Assembly: GCF_030848805.1 (NCBI RefSeq)
Contig: NC_092361.1
Location: 14,745,444-14,809,443, forward strand
From: Temnothorax longispinosus
Taxonomy: Eukaryota; Arthropoda; Insecta; Hymenoptera; Formicidae
Reading direction: 5' to 3'
Length of the DNA stretch: 64,000 nt
Position numbers and translations under genes: made by a program. Positions 1-13,743 of this stretch are shown one piece after another. The notes beneath the pieces were generated by a model. It saw only the letters and a list, made by a program, of their open reading frames with translations. It was not told the DNA's origin and searched no databases. How positions within the stretch are numbered: the first letter of the stretch is position 1; each line of letters begins with the position of its first letter.

Positions 1-3000
1 TTCAATAATTACGGAGATGAAAAGGGAGACTTTAATCTCTTCTTCTACTGATGGTGATTTTGGCAACAACCATACATATTGCCATTATTATTAATCATTA
101 CAGTGATGAAGCGATAATTACTTCTACATACAGTGCGTGGTAATCGATCGCAATTCAACTCACCGATCGGTTGAGACTCTTGCCGTTTGCTGCAACACTT
201 CCCCATGCTGGATCTCTCGTTCCTGGTCTACTCTCTGCGCGAGTCCTACGCACCCTCTATCCTGGACACATTCGCGGGGCAAGCCTCCATCGTCCCGTTG
301 AAAACTCGGCCCGGACGGCCGGCGATCGTGCCGGCGGCGACGAGGTGTATATATCGCTACAAACTCTCAGAGTCCTCTCGTCCGTCCGCCCATCGCCGGA
401 TTATCGGACTCGCCGCTCCTGCAACATAAGGCAGACGAGATCTGTCATGATTCCGACCGGAGGATTATTATCGCGACAATGGTCGCAGGGTGCAGCGTCA
501 CGACCAAGGTCTACGAATTGCAGTCACTTGACAACGGGAAGTCGCTATGCTCCGATGAAATCGGTGGACGCGATTGCGAAGTCATCGCGAGGGCAATGAT
601 TAACTACAATGTCAGCGACCACGTCATTGCGATTATTATCACTTTTATCGTTTCTTATTGTTATTACTCTCTGATTATTATCGGCTGATCGAGCCGATCA
701 TCATAATTCTCCGAATAAAATAAAATTTTATTGGAAAATTTGTTAGAAAATGTTCAAAAGACGTCTGAAATATTAGAATGCCTATATGACAGCTTCTTCT
801 CTCAATATTCGTAAAGATTTTAAAATTAATATGATTTTCTGTGTACATATATTTAGATTAATCAATTTAACACTAACGATGTACACTAACGATGTACAAC
901 TAGACGCTATTATCTCGAGAAGAAGTAACATCAGCCAAAATTCCGGAGCGATGAGACAACAATAGGGACGGACGAGCGCCGTAAAAATCGAAGCTCGCGG
1001 CCGATTTTACTTAACACGGCATATCCACCGCTGCTCCGACCGAGGGAAAATATCCATGCAAAAAGAAGAAACCAATAACTACGGGACTGTCGATGCCAAG
1101 CCGGCTACCAGCATGGTCGACGTGCCCTTCCGATGATCTCCATATCATTAAATAGAACGAACGGCCCTCACCCTCACCAGTAGCGTACCCGGAGTTTTTA
1201 ATTAAACAGCTGAACCAAAGGAAAAAAGGAAAAGGGACGTAGGATTTTCAAGCAGGGAGATACGTATATGGGGTGTTCGTATTGATGAATGTTATATCTG
1301 ACGATATATCTGAAATCGGAAAGCATGAAAGTTTCTCTTTGAAATGAGTCGAGATGCAGGTAGTTTTTGAGTTTTCAAATATAGATACCTATTAGTCATA
1401 AATATGAATCAATACTTTGTGCCTAGAGGATCGAATATTCATTTAAATTGATTTCAACTCTAACTTTTGAAATATTTAATGAAAGAACAAAATTTCAGTG
1501 ACTTGCGCTTCATGGCTATAAATAAGTGACAAGTTTATCTTCTTTTTAATTTAGGCTTTCGCGGAAAAGAAATCGTTTCAGTCAACAGAGACAACATGAT
1601 CGTCCCGATTAACGAGACGCGTCTCTTGCCGAACACCCCGTGTGCACGGGTTTGGGAAACAATCGTCCGGAATCGATTTGGATGTGGGTCGGTTCAACCC
1701 CAGTGCCGAACGCCGCGAAAGCATGGCATACGACTACCGGGGAGTCCCCCGTTCGATCGGCACAGCCCGACTACGGGCTATAGGACAACTCGAGTACACC
1801 ATCCCTGGTCTCCTCTGTGCATGTGCACGTGTATGTGCCCTATGCAACGGGGTAATACATGAGTAGCGAAACGGTCGATATCCTACAACGTGTATTCGTA
1901 TATACTACGACGTCACACTCGCCATCCGGTAGAGCTGCTTTTACGTGGCGAACAATGCGCTATCGTGGACAAAGACGTATTAACGTTATAGCGCCAGGGC
2001 GAAACGTCCTGATCGTGCCGTCGTTGGCCCCGTCTTTAAACTACTGAACTGACAACTGTTGGGACTGGTGATAGATTGGAGAAGGACCGATTTGATTTGA
2101 AAAGCTAAAATTTGATTTAAGTTCGCCAACTTTGAGCGCTTAGAGACAAGTTTGATCGAGCGAATTTTTCGCTTGTAATCTAAAAAAAAAAGATAATATG
2201 AAATAAGTTTACTCAATATATGCTTCTGATACAATCTGGCCTTAGAGAGACTTAATTTAAAACTTATTTATAGTTATTATCGTAATATATTTAAAATATA
2301 GCATTTTCATTAACAAGATTTGTATTTTTTGTTTAATAAATTATAAATTAATTGAAGAACCCCATCACTCTCTCTAACATAGAATGCGAATTTCTATTCG
2401 ATATACACCGTTAATAAATTCGTAATGTCAATTTGAGTCATTTTTAACAAACCAAAAAAAATATTGTTAAAAATGATACTGTGTTCTGTGTTAAAATAAT
2501 AAATTTCGATACACATAATAGTTAAAAATAACAAAATGTTATTTGACTCAAGGTATGGATTTAAATTTCATTTTTTAATATTTAATAGTGGTATAACTTA
2601 TTTTATTCGATAAAAAAGAATCCTTTTTATCTAAATTTCGCGGTAAAAAATTGTGTTCTTATCGTTTCTTTGCACGAGATACTATGCGATAGGATTGAAT
2701 CATGTATACCTTCCCGTTGAAATCCCGGGAAAATCGCTGCCCATTGTTATCACTTTTATTTCCGTTTCCGATTTCACGATACAACGAAGTGACTCTATCC
2801 GGTCTCGCATGATAAAGTATAAACGACGAACGTTTTAAGAACAGTGCGACGTGAAAATTTACCGTCCGACGACGCCGTGTGTACGGATACTAACCGTAAG
2901 GATAGATCGTAAAAGCGAGAGCGTTAGTTATTCTCGCCCGATACGAAGTCTCCCTCTTTCTCTCTCTCCCTCTCTTTCTCTTGAGGTAATAACTTTGTGT

Positions 3001-5237
3001 GTTGTTTTCCTATAGAACAACTTCCCACGTCGCCGATATAAAGCCACAAGGCGTAATCGAACGTCTTAATAACATTTAAAGCCGACAGCGGAGCAGTGTA
3101 AATTGTTTGTCGAAGCATTATAAAAAGTACCTCAAACTCACTGAATATTAATTTAGGATCGATTTTCCCAATATCGTAACTACCGTAAATAAATCGTGAG
3201 CAGATTTTTTTTTAAAGTTCTTCAACACTCGATTAAATCTCATAAATAATTTAAATAAATAAATTCCATAAAATACAGTACTTCTTTTTATCGCACAGAG
3301 AAAACAGCTGAAACCTTTGTGTCGGAAAAAGTAATTACGCAATGTGCCAATTAAAATGTATAATAAATTATTACTGTAATTACATTTTAGCCCGTAATGT
3401 GATAACATATTCAATTATTTCTATAATTTAGTTTTTATAAAATAATTTTTATAACGGTAATAGCTTTCTCTCTTGGTCAGAGCCGTTCAGAGAATACTTT
3501 TGCCTTTCAGCTCTTAAAGTAAAAAAATGCGTGCACGCTCCTCCGTTGCTAATTTTATTTTCGTACTAATCGATAACGTTTACGCGTTCGAGGTACATAA
3601 AGGAGCAACCACAAAGATTGCGAGGTACATAAGGTAGATCATCGCGCGCGTTGAAATTAAAGGTAAAAAAGCCGGTATATGAATCTCACTCGACGCTATA
3701 TCTCATTGTCAGTGGAAACATAAATGCGTCATCTTTCGCAGCATTGACTAAGTCCGTCAGCTAAGGTTTCACTTGGTGAGACACCTCATTGAAGTTGAGT
3801 CTTCGTGAAGATCAATAAGGGGGGGGGGGGTTCACCTTCCAATAAACTTATATTAACATTTTTTCATATAAATTATTGCGTATATAAAAATGTAATATGT
3901 CTTTTGGAAATTTCTTCTTGTTGACAAAACAAACGCATGGAGATCGTCGCGTGAATAAAGTTGGAATCTAGCGACAGGTCGCGTGTTGGAATTTGCAGAT
4001 CGAATTACGGGATTCAAAACTTCCCGGTGTGACATGACGGGAATCGCAATTCATAGCAATATCTTATGAAAGGGTTGAATCTTGCGGTTCGATTTCCGAT
4101 TCCAATTCGTTGGCCTGTAATCCGCCGTTTGATTCGGAGAGTTTAAGGTTTAATCTGAAAATCGTTTGATCGTTAAAACAATCCGGATTCAAACTCTTTG
4201 TTTTATTGTTCGTCGTATTTATAAGTAAGACACTCAAAATTTTATCACAATACGAAAGAAGATAATGTAATAATAAATTTATCTTTTTATGTATATACTT
4301 GTACTCTTTAAAAAATATTTTATTTTATGATTAAAACCTAATTATATTTATATAAGTGGATAATAAAAATAGATTCACAAAGTGCTTAATATTATTATAA
4401 CGTCATTATTTATCAAATGACTTTCAAAGACAGACGTACATCTTTTCGATTATTACACAGAGAGAATGAATTTTATATACGAGCGTATATACGAGATTAA
4501 TATCTACCATAATAAACAAATATGAATATCTATTACAATAAAATATATAAAATATGTTTGATTAATTTTACTAAAATATATAGTAAAATTTTAATAATTG
4601 TTCAAAAATTACTAATGTGCTTGGTAATTTTTATTACGTTTTTTGTAAAATGTCTTTTGTATATATCAAAAATTCCTATTGTTACCGATAATATTTAATT
4701 GGTTGCCAAGTTATCCCACATTTGCAGTAAATTTAACGGTAAAATATAACGAAAAATTCTCTCCGTGTACTTTTTAAATCAGAAGGTTTAAATAAGTTGA
4801 ACTTCGTTGAGCAGTGTAATTAGCGGATTTCCGTGAAAAAAAATCCTTCGTGACTATAGGAGCGGAAAAGCTGGTTGCGAATTATAAGAACTCGTCTCTC
4901 TTTCGCCCGAGCCAATGTTCCTCGATCACGAAGCAAAACGGAAATGCGTTATTGTCTACTTTTTCTCGTTGCTTAGAGGCAACAGGCAAAAAGTCTCGTC
5001 GCGCGACAATGCGCGCCGTGTTCCGGTGTTGCGGAGCCGAGAGGACGTCCCTGCCTTCACGTTTTAATCCTTCGCACTATCAACTCTCCTTCTCGAGAAG
5101 CCCGTGATTTCGCCAAGCGTGTAAATCATAAAACATTCATCAGGCTGGCGTGCCGTGACGCAAACGAGGATGAGGTTTTGTTGTGCGGCAAAACGCACGC
5201 CGTTAGATCCTGTTTTCGCACTAATCCTTCGAACCGA

Positions 5238-5242
<5 letters not shown>
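1..5242. other. Gene-free stretch with CpG-rich patches
   Basis: I see no conserved coding sequence on either strand. CpG-rich patches occur near 160-640 and 1560-2040 and give short open frames, but none shows recognisable domains or coding-like composition and many lack a true ATG. A run of 12 G lies at 3819-3830. A weak inverted repeat (TTGAGTCA ends, about 2433-2551) could be a decayed fold-back element. The rest is AT-rich spacer. It could be intergenic, or an intron of a gene whose exons lie outside the window; the sequence does not decide between these. Confidence 0.5.

Positions 5243-5287
<45 letters not shown>
5243..5287. repeat. (GA)n microsatellite
   Basis: About 22 uninterrupted GA units. 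The Arg/Glu-rich and Ser/Leu-rich open frames across it are repeat artefacts. Confidence 0.95.
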
Positions 5288-5289
<2 letters not shown>

Positions 5290-6086
5290 ACTTGCTTCTT
5301 GCTAAATCCTCTAACAATAATATATTATAGATCCTGACGCGCTACTTAACAGATAAGTTCACTTGAGAGGTTTTAGTCGGAAATTCAAGTTGACAGCGCT
5401 TAGGGCAATATCGTGATAATTAATAATTATACTTAATAATTATAATTGTAATTAATATGTATACCAAAATAAAATATTATAGAAGTCGATTCCACGCTAA
5501 AGAATGCAGAAGGTTTACTCTTTTTTACATAGCTCAGCTTATATAATAATCCTTGCAGACATGTAATCATCGTCTTTCGTTCGACGTTACTTTGTATACG
5601 GACGCGTAGTTGATGGCAATGGTCTCTCAGAATTATGTCAAACAGACAAGAGGTAATTAAGTGTCAAAAGCAATAATAAGACTTAAACTTTCGCTTCGCG
5701 GTTCCACATCGGCGCGCAGCTAACTAGAGGAAATGTACCTTTATCATTTCCGACATATACACGTATACACACTTACGCAAAAGCATGCACACGTACACGT
5801 AATAACACACCAATAACAAAAAATAATATCCCACTGCAGTCGGCTGCATTTTTAGTCGAGCTCGCGGACAATGGGGGATGACAGGTGCTTTCAGGGAATT
5901 TAACGAGTATACACGCCAGGTAAAATTCCCACCGTGAATTAATGTCGCGGGCAAGGGAGGGAAAGAAAGAGAGTGAAAGAGGGAGTTTAATCGCGTACGG
6001 TTTCCGCGGGGCCCTAGGCAGCATGGGGGCCCCGATACGTGGCTGTTTCACGGTCGTTCCGTCGTTCCCGCGCGCGAGGACTTAGA

Positions 6087-6118
6087 CGAGGAGGAGAAGG
6101 AGGAGGAGGAGGAGGAGG
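6087..6118. repeat. (GGA)n-rich tract
   Basis: An imperfect GAG/GGA trinucleotide run inside a GC-rich patch. The polyproline frame read from the other strand is an artefact of the repeat. Confidence 0.85.
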
Positions 6119-7548
6119 CCCGACCGCCAGGAGCCATGACTGACAATGAGTCACGTAAGCCCCGTGAGTCACGGGTGCACGACGTATATACCATTTCTCG
6201 GGGGTCGAAGAATAGACGTCGTTAGATGGCACCGATCTGGGAGAGTGCTCGGCGTAAGTGAGGCCGCGCGCGAGCGCCATGCCGTGGGGGCCTCCTCGTG
6301 TATCTGTGTAAAGGCCTCATCGCGCATACTCCTTGTCCATCTCCTCGGTTACTGACCCACAATGCGACACATGAAAAATAGAATGCCCGGAGGATATGAG
6401 TCGTAAAAAGTCAGGTAAAAGTGCAGGTAAAAGTAATTTCCGGTTCTCAAATGTCGAGTGCCTTTTTGTAACGTAAACCGAAGTTGAAGATACACGATGT
6501 AATATCGTCGATAAAGTCGCCGTTAAGATCGACACTTATTTCCTTGCTTATTTCTCTTCTTGCTTCAGTAATCTTCAGTAATCTCTACGGGTTTTATCCC
6601 CGTTCAAGTCGCTGAAGACGATGCTTTAATAATTTCTATATAAAGTGTTGTGTACGTCAATGTTTTCTTGTCGAGATAGGATTATTATAATGTATCTTAA
6701 CGCGTATAATTATTATTTATATCGCAGGGAAAAGGAATTTTTCTCTCGATCGAGGGGATTATTTTAGAGGATTTCGTTTAATTAAATATCTTGTACAAAT
6801 AACAAGCGACGCCAAGTGGAACGGGAAAGCTCGCGTATTACGAGACCCTAGGGCGCCATCCCTCCCTAGATTAAGGTATCGGTAACCAAAAAATGGATAC
6901 GATAGTCCTGGGAGGGTCTTATATAAAATACTGTTCGTTCCGTTTTACCTCCTCGCTTCTCGCGAATTACGTATCTGAGTCTGTTGGAGCAGCAAATCGC
7001 CTTAGTTCTCTCTTTTGCGCACACGCCGCGCCGGACTATTCGATTTCATTTTTCTCCTTATTCTCGCTCGATATAAGCACGGGGAAAGCCGTAGAACGCG
7101 TTTTGAGATACTCCAAGGCCTCGTCCGGCAGTTAAATGGGATCGACTTCGCCTCCATTCGTTTTATATCCTTGCCAGCCAGCTTGCTTACCTGCCTGCTT
7201 GCCATCACCGCGCGCACCGCGCCCGACGTGTTTCGCGAACGTATACTGCTCTTCCTCTGTGAAACCAGACTCTCCCTTTGGCTTTACCTTCCGCGCAGGC
7301 ACGTGGAAAAGTCGGAGAAAAGCGCGGCGGAAAATCTGAGAAACAATCGTGTCCGGAAAGGATCCGCGCGGAATCCGAAGCCGAAACTAAATCTCTTTTT
7401 AACGCTTTTAATCCGACAGCGGTATTTAATCGTAAATCTTCAAAGTTAATTTAAACTTTACGCTTTATGCGCGAAAAGAAATTAAAAGACAAAACATCCA
7501 GTTTTACATTATATCCCTATATAATAAGCTTAGTTTATAAATTAAAGA

Positions 7549-7616
7549 AACTCAAAATACTGTGAAGAAAATTAATATATTAACAGATATTAAGTTTCTT
7601 CACAGTAATTTGAGTT
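7549..7616. repeat. 68-bp imperfect hairpin
   Basis: The left arm (AACTCAAAATACTGTGAAGA) pairs with the right arm, which reads AACTCAAATTACTGTGAAGA on the opposite strand: one mismatch in 20 around an AT-rich loop. It is probably a remnant of a fold-back element. No clear target-site duplication is visible. Confidence 0.6.
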
Positions 7617-8583
7617 GTCTGCGTAAGACATATTTTAATTATTTTTGTTGAAGATAATTTAAAGATATCTCGAATACACATACACACACACACACATAGA
7701 TATTTTTTAAATTTCTTTCAAAATAGTATGATAAAATGGTTGTCTAATTGTAAGTTTTATATTACTGACAATGAGCCATATTATACGCGCTATTTACAAA
7801 ATTATTTATTCTAATTTTTTTCAATACTTCTTAATATTTTTCCTATTATTAAAATGTTTACACGTTGAAAAAATATTTGCTGGCGCATTTCATCGAAATC
7901 ATTTATCATAATCTGCTACAAACTTCTTCTGCTTTGTGTTGAATAACTGAGGGGCTCGTGGCGTTTGACGTATGAGACTCGCAGCATTTCTAGGAGCGCA
8001 TATTCCGAGAGAATTATAAACGACTGGATGGCCAGCCTTCTAAAGGGATATTAAGGATTCAGAGAGTATACCGCATGGCTTGCCGCACGTTCAGGCATAT
8101 AGATGTGAGGAGAAGCCATTATATTGCGGCGTTACGATCTACTACCGGCGACCGATAGTTCTACATAGTATATATATACAGAAGCCGGAATACTCCGAAA
8201 TTTTGCTCTCCCGCAGACACTAAAATCTACGAAGTTTGTTACTATCATCACCGGGCTATCATCACCGGCGCGTCGTTACACTTTACGTGGTTAATCATAA
8301 AGCCAATGAATTGCTCGCAAATTACCGTGTAATACAGAGTGTCCCAGATCTAACAAGTATAGCCGCCTTCATACCGTCTTAGATTCCTTGGAAAGTTATA
8401 GGTGTATGAAGACAAAATTACCTAAATTTTTTAATGAAGCAAAACGATAATTGAGAGTCATCTAAGGTGATTTGATTAATTGGCAGAAAGCGATCACAGA
8501 ATGTCGCGTGTCGCGTAAAATCTCGAGTGAATTTTTCCGCACAAGAAAAAAATTAGAAAAATTGTTAATTATTTAAGTTATAT

Positions 8584-8823
8584 TATAAATGTACCAATGT
8601 CCGGACACTTAAGATTTATGTCTGGACACCTTTATCATTTTAGTTTTTAAATAAGTATAACGCGAATTAAAATGAAAGATAAAAATATAATACAAGAAAA
8701 ATATTTTTATCTTCGATTCTTTGATATATATATCTTATCTTCTAGATCTGTAACTTATTTAAGGACTAAAATAATAAAACTGCCCAGACATAGGTACGTG
8801 TCCAGACATTGGTATATTTACCT
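8584..8823. mobile_element. MITE-like element, copy 1 (TA-type, uninterrupted)
   Basis: The ends are inverted repeats: ATGTACCAATGTCCGGACAC on the left, matching the reverse complement of GTGTCCAGACATTGGTATAT on the right with few mismatches. The interior contains self-complementary AAATATTTTTATCTT-type sequence. The right end reads TTTACCT followed by TA; the left terminus is eroded. It has no coding capacity. A related copy lies at 23220-23695. The TA flank suggests a Tc1/mariner-type non-autonomous element (inference). Confidence 0.65.
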
Positions 8824-11800
8824 TACGTATTTGATGTTTTAAATGTAATTAAAGTTAAAACAAAACTTTGTTAAATATTATTTCCAGTTTTGAACGACCA
8901 ATAATGCTGCATTGAATTTCAATGATTTACAAATAAAAAACTGTTAGAATTAACTTCTATATTTTATTCTAACAATACACCTTCAAATTTTACAAAGATA
9001 TAACGCTATATCCTCACAAAACATTTTATAACATTATATATAAATTCTTGTAATTTTCCACATATGTATATTCCTCTTGTTCAGATTGCACAATCCGCGC
9101 GCGTAACTGTTTTACTATTCAAATAGGAATTCATAATAATTTCGTCGTTTAGAAATTCTCGATAATCGACAGACTGCCATTCCAGATTACCCGCGCAAAT
9201 CGGGCGCGCACGAATCGGTTCGAATAATCATTAATAATTTAAAGGTCTCCACGGTCGATAAGCCGTATTATCCCGTCATTGCGGTCGAATGCTTAAGAAT
9301 GGGACTTTCACATACCGCCCGGTATCGACGGCCCCAGATCTAATCGCGGCAAAATCTTATATACGCGCGGGCATAAGCGGGCAGGCGTGCAAACGCGGCC
9401 AATGTCGAGAAGGTGTCGACACGGCACTTTGCATTGCGTCGCGGCACACGCATGTGACGCGACGGTGCGCCCGTGCAGACGCGTTAAATCGATCCCTTTA
9501 CCCAGACTCCGAGTGTCGCGATTAACTTCGCGACAGCGAGCAATGAGATACGTGGGGGGGGGGGGAGAAAGGATGCAGATAAAAAGGGGGAGTACGATCG
9601 AGGACGAAAGGAAAGCCTCGAGCAAGGACGGAATTAGCGCGTAACGATAAGAAGGAAAACGTATAGATACGAAGTAGAAATGAAGTAAAGGATTTTTTAA
9701 GCACGCTTTCTTCACCTACATGGAAAATTATCATTAAAAGAGAGCAATTTTTACGAAAATGGTTGATTGAGTAATTAAAATTAAAATTATCATTAAAAAT
9801 ATATCTATTTAACTCATTGTCAGTCTTTTTGCTTTTTTAGAAGCGAAAGAAAAATTCAACGTTAATTTAACGTTAATAAAAATATAATCTATTAATTAAA
9901 ATATGAATTAAAATGTAATTATAATACTGATAAAATTGCTATTGTGTCACCGAGAACATTTTGCATAAGCTTCGTAGTTTCTAACTACGTAAAAGGCTCA
10001 AAAGGGCACACGGGGCAATTTCAACGACGCGGGGGTGGCGCGAGATCTACAACGTGGGGTAGACGTCTCTCTCTCTTCCATCGGGCCGTGCTAATGCTTC
10101 GAATCTGCTCGGTCTTCCGGCCAACGCGCCGACAAAGCTTTGATGCCCTCGTACAGTCGGAAAAAAGCTCGAGGAGAAGACTTTACGGAAGGGGATTGTC
10201 GGCACCGGAAGGGAATACAAATAAGTAAGATTGAAAGAAATCGTAATTATAATATTACACGTTATCAATAAAAACTTTTATTCGACTTTTGTACAAAAAC
10301 CATTTGTCACTCGATAGAATATAAAAAAGAGAGAAACCTATACGCTTTTATTAACTTCTTTAGATATTTATTCAAATAACTGTCTAGACGAGATAGAATA
10401 GGGTGCGAACGAAACGATAGCGTTAAATTCCCTGGCACGTGCAAATTATGTGTGCTGCACGTTTTCCGACGATATACTTTTCGTGACGCCCGCGCCGTAC
10501 GTAATAAAATTGACCCGCGCGTTTGCACCTTAATAAAAGAGCACGCGGCACGCAATTGGCGAGCAGTCGACCCGATATCTACGTTCCGCGTCGTAACGCT
10601 TCGCGTCGCGAGTTTTTCAATGCGGCACCGCACGTGCGACATAGTCGCATAATGCAGCCCCCGTTTTCCCAACGTGCTGCGTGCCCACACGTTGACGCCG
10701 AGCGGAACGTTCTCATGCGCGCAAGAATGCATCTCGCGCGCCTCCCGTCCCGACGCGACGCGACGCGACGCGACGCGACGGTTGCTTACACGTTTTTCGC
10801 GTTTCCGCCCGTCGGATCGGATTTTCCATATGCATCGCCGGGGGAATATATCGTAAGGACGAATATACGTACGCGGGCGCGAGGGCGCAGGGAAAACTCA
10901 CGTCGAGGGAGGGATCGATCGATGCGCTCTCGCCGGTTCGCCCGGAAACTCCGTCCAGAAATAAGCCGGCGAGGGAAGAAGACGACGAGATGGGGCGGTG
11001 CGCGACGACGGCGGGTGGTTTTTAATGATAGCTCATGCGAGAATTTGATCGTCATCAAGGACGCTGGTTTATTTTTTTCTTTTCAGGGTCTAGCGTGGGC
11101 TTTTCGCTCCATTCCGTTCCGCGATTCACTTCCGAAACGGGATTATTTATTCATATAACGCGCTTCCAGCTATCGATTGACACTCTGTTGTGCCGGCGAC
11201 TAAAGAGAACCTAATGACACCCTCCTTTCGAAATTATGGAATAAATAATCGGATTTCTTTTTAACCACTGAATCTACTTTGCATACTCCCGTGCGAAATA
11301 ATTATTGATTAGATAATGAGATAATTACCTCATAATTGCTTACTGCGTTTTTATAATTTATGACGGCTCGACAGCTGCGGTTATTTGCCCCAATTATTTA
11401 CCGTTATTGCCTATCATTATTACTATTATTATATATTTTGTATTTTATTATTACTTTGCATATATTAATATCTCCGTTGTATTTGGATTAATTTTATTAC
11501 TTGTAATGCAGTATTATTATCTTGAGTTTAATTTTATCAGTTGTAATCAGCATCATCTTGAAAAATATGCATATTATACTAGTGATTGCAGTATCCTCCC
11601 TCCTCTTTCTCTTCTCCCCCCCCCTCTCGACGATTCTTAGAATTATATCAAATTTGAAACAAGTTTCTTCTCCTAAACAAACTCGTTGAATTCCCATTAA
11701 ACATTTCTCCGGCTCTTACGTTGTATTTCGTAACTGCACGTGCTCCAGTTGTATATTATTTATATCTTACATCTCCGGTGCATTATATATTACTAGCAGT

Positions 11801-13682
11801 CGCAGCTCTTTCTCAAGTGTCCTCGATATTATTTTAAGTTTGAAGTAAATATTTTCTTTCATTCGAAGTCACCGAATTCTCGCGCACTTTACCTCCCTTG
11901 AATTATTGCCGCCACGTCGTAATAGCGTTATATACAGTATGTTATATACAGCTGGCGTTTTTCGCCGTTTTATATACGCGGCATTACGCGTCGTTTCCGA
12001 AACGAAATGGCCATCGTAATTTCCCGACTACAGCGGCATATAGCGCGTTCGTCCTGACGCCGCGCCGCGCCGGCCCGTCGTGGATCAAATCAGCGACTTT
12101 CAGGTTTCTAGAGCACTTGGACGCACCGCATTTTAAAGGTCGGCGCCCTGTTCTCCCCCCTGGCGCGACTAGCTTACCACGCTCGTCGCTCGATATCCCG
12201 AAGCTGTTGTTAGGTCGAGCTTGAGGAGACTTCCAGGCGGACGTGAAAACTGCAGCACAATCCACTCGCCGTCAAGATAAGACGGCTCTTGTTAAGATGA
12301 ATTGACGAAAATTATGCAATCGGTATCTCAACGAGAATGCAAGCGTCTACCTTTCTTCCCCGAGAGAATAAGGGTCTCATCCGGACTGAATAATTTACGA
12401 TTTACGAAAGAAGTCGGGCAGGCGTGTATCCCCGAATTATAAATACGATGTTCAATCTCAGTTTTAAACGGGAAATGTTTCGAGTTTTAGACGTCAATAG
12501 CTTTTTATAAATGCGCTGTTAAAATAATTTCTCGCAAATTAAGCTTGAAGAGTGAAAATGCAGAATAAAATCTCATTCCACGTTCAATTGTAAACTTTTA
12601 ATAGGCTTGACAAAGTTTAGCAGACTTTTAATTTGAAGTTTAGTTACTGAAATTTAAACTCTTTAGAGTGGGATGTATTGTAGTGTTCTTCTTATCTTCC
12701 AATACGATAGATTTACATGATAATGCTATATAAATAATACAGAATATATATGATATCTTTTTGATATATCCACCTTACCAGCTTACTTATAAGAAAAAGA
12801 ATAAAAGGTTTCCTATGTCGATATTATTAAATAAAAAAAATCTTACTAGAAAATAGAAAGTTTTTTGATAAATCGTCGAATCTTATACGCGAAGATTTTA
12901 TCGTAAAATATGAAGATAAATTAGTTCTCCAAGAGTTGACATAAAAAATTACAAGTTCGCGATACTCAATCGCTTTTCGTTGAAAAGAAAGTCCACGTCA
13001 GATTAATTAAAGGACATTGTAAATCTCGTATTGACGATTTCCGAATATCCTAATGTATTTTTCATTCTCACTCTTAGGTTCACGCGATCGTCATTTGTGT
13101 TTGACCCTCTTGACGACGCCGACGCCGTGTGAAAGACTCATGAGTAAGGCAGGCACTTCGAGCCGAGACGACCAAACTATTGATAGTACTACCAACGTGG
13201 CCTTTGAGAAATTCGTCTCGGCCTCGCTTTCTTTTTCAGGCGAGTCTATTTGACTTTCGGCGTGGGCACAAATATATATATACGTCTGCTCGCGTCCTCT
13301 CTCTCGTCGCCGTAGATTCTCTAGTCTAGCTTGAGAATTCCGATTAACTCCAGTTTGACGCAAAAAAATCCAGGCTTTATTCCTCACTGACAGATGCATA
13401 ATGCTCGTGTCGCTATCGTTCATTCGCGTCGGATCGTCCCGCGGCCGTGATGCAATGCAGGTAACGGCTAACGAGCTGCGAGAGACCTTTCTATGAGACT
13501 ATACGCTTCGTAATACCAAAGCAGAACAACAAGATCTCGTATTTCAAGAATAGGTCTATTAATTATGTTTGTGAGAGATTACTCTCTAAGGAAAAGATTG
13601 TGTATTACTTGTTCAGTGAAGTGTATCTGAAGGAACTTTATTTGAAACTTTATATTTTAGAAAGCTATTATTATATTTTATG

Positions 13683-13685
<3 letters not shown>
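8824..13685. other. Gene-free stretch with CpG-rich patches
   Basis: No gene is supported. CpG-rich patches cover about 9180-9560, 10420-11160 and 11960-12260 and give frames of up to 211 codons, but these are basic, low-complexity translations without recognisable domains. A run of 12 G lies at 9554-9565, and the pentanucleotide tract CGACG is at 10751-10781. Confidence 0.5.
10751..10781. repeat. (CGACG)n pentanucleotide repeat
   Basis: Six tandem CGACG units in a CpG-rich patch. The run of Arg/Asp/Ala codons through it is not evidence of a gene. Confidence 0.85.

Positions 13686-13738
<53 letters not shown>
13686..13738. repeat. (GA)n microsatellite
   Basis: About 26 perfect GA units. GA tracts can bind GAGA factor in insects, but nothing else here suggests a promoter. 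Confidence 0.95.

Positions 13739-13743
<5 letters not shown>

Larger units (their letters stand above)
5288..8583. other. Gene-free stretch with small repeats
   Basis: No gene is supported. A GGA-rich tract lies at 6087-6118, in a GC-rich patch of about 6000-6350. A second CpG-rich patch covers about 6780-7400. A short (CA)n run is at 7677-7696. A 68-bp hairpin at 7549-7616 is listed separately. At about 8337 the sequence GAGTGTCCCAG resembles ends seen in many insect transposons, but I found no partner end. Confidence 0.5.

Noticed and set aside
8337..8530. Possible transposon starting GAGTGTCCCAG
   Set aside because: Only one end-like motif was seen, with no inverted partner or target duplication, so I did not list it as an element.
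10523..11158. 211-codon open frame
   Set aside because: It passes through a CGACG repeat and CpG-rich DNA, is extremely Arg-rich, has overlapping open frames on the other strand and no recognisable domain.
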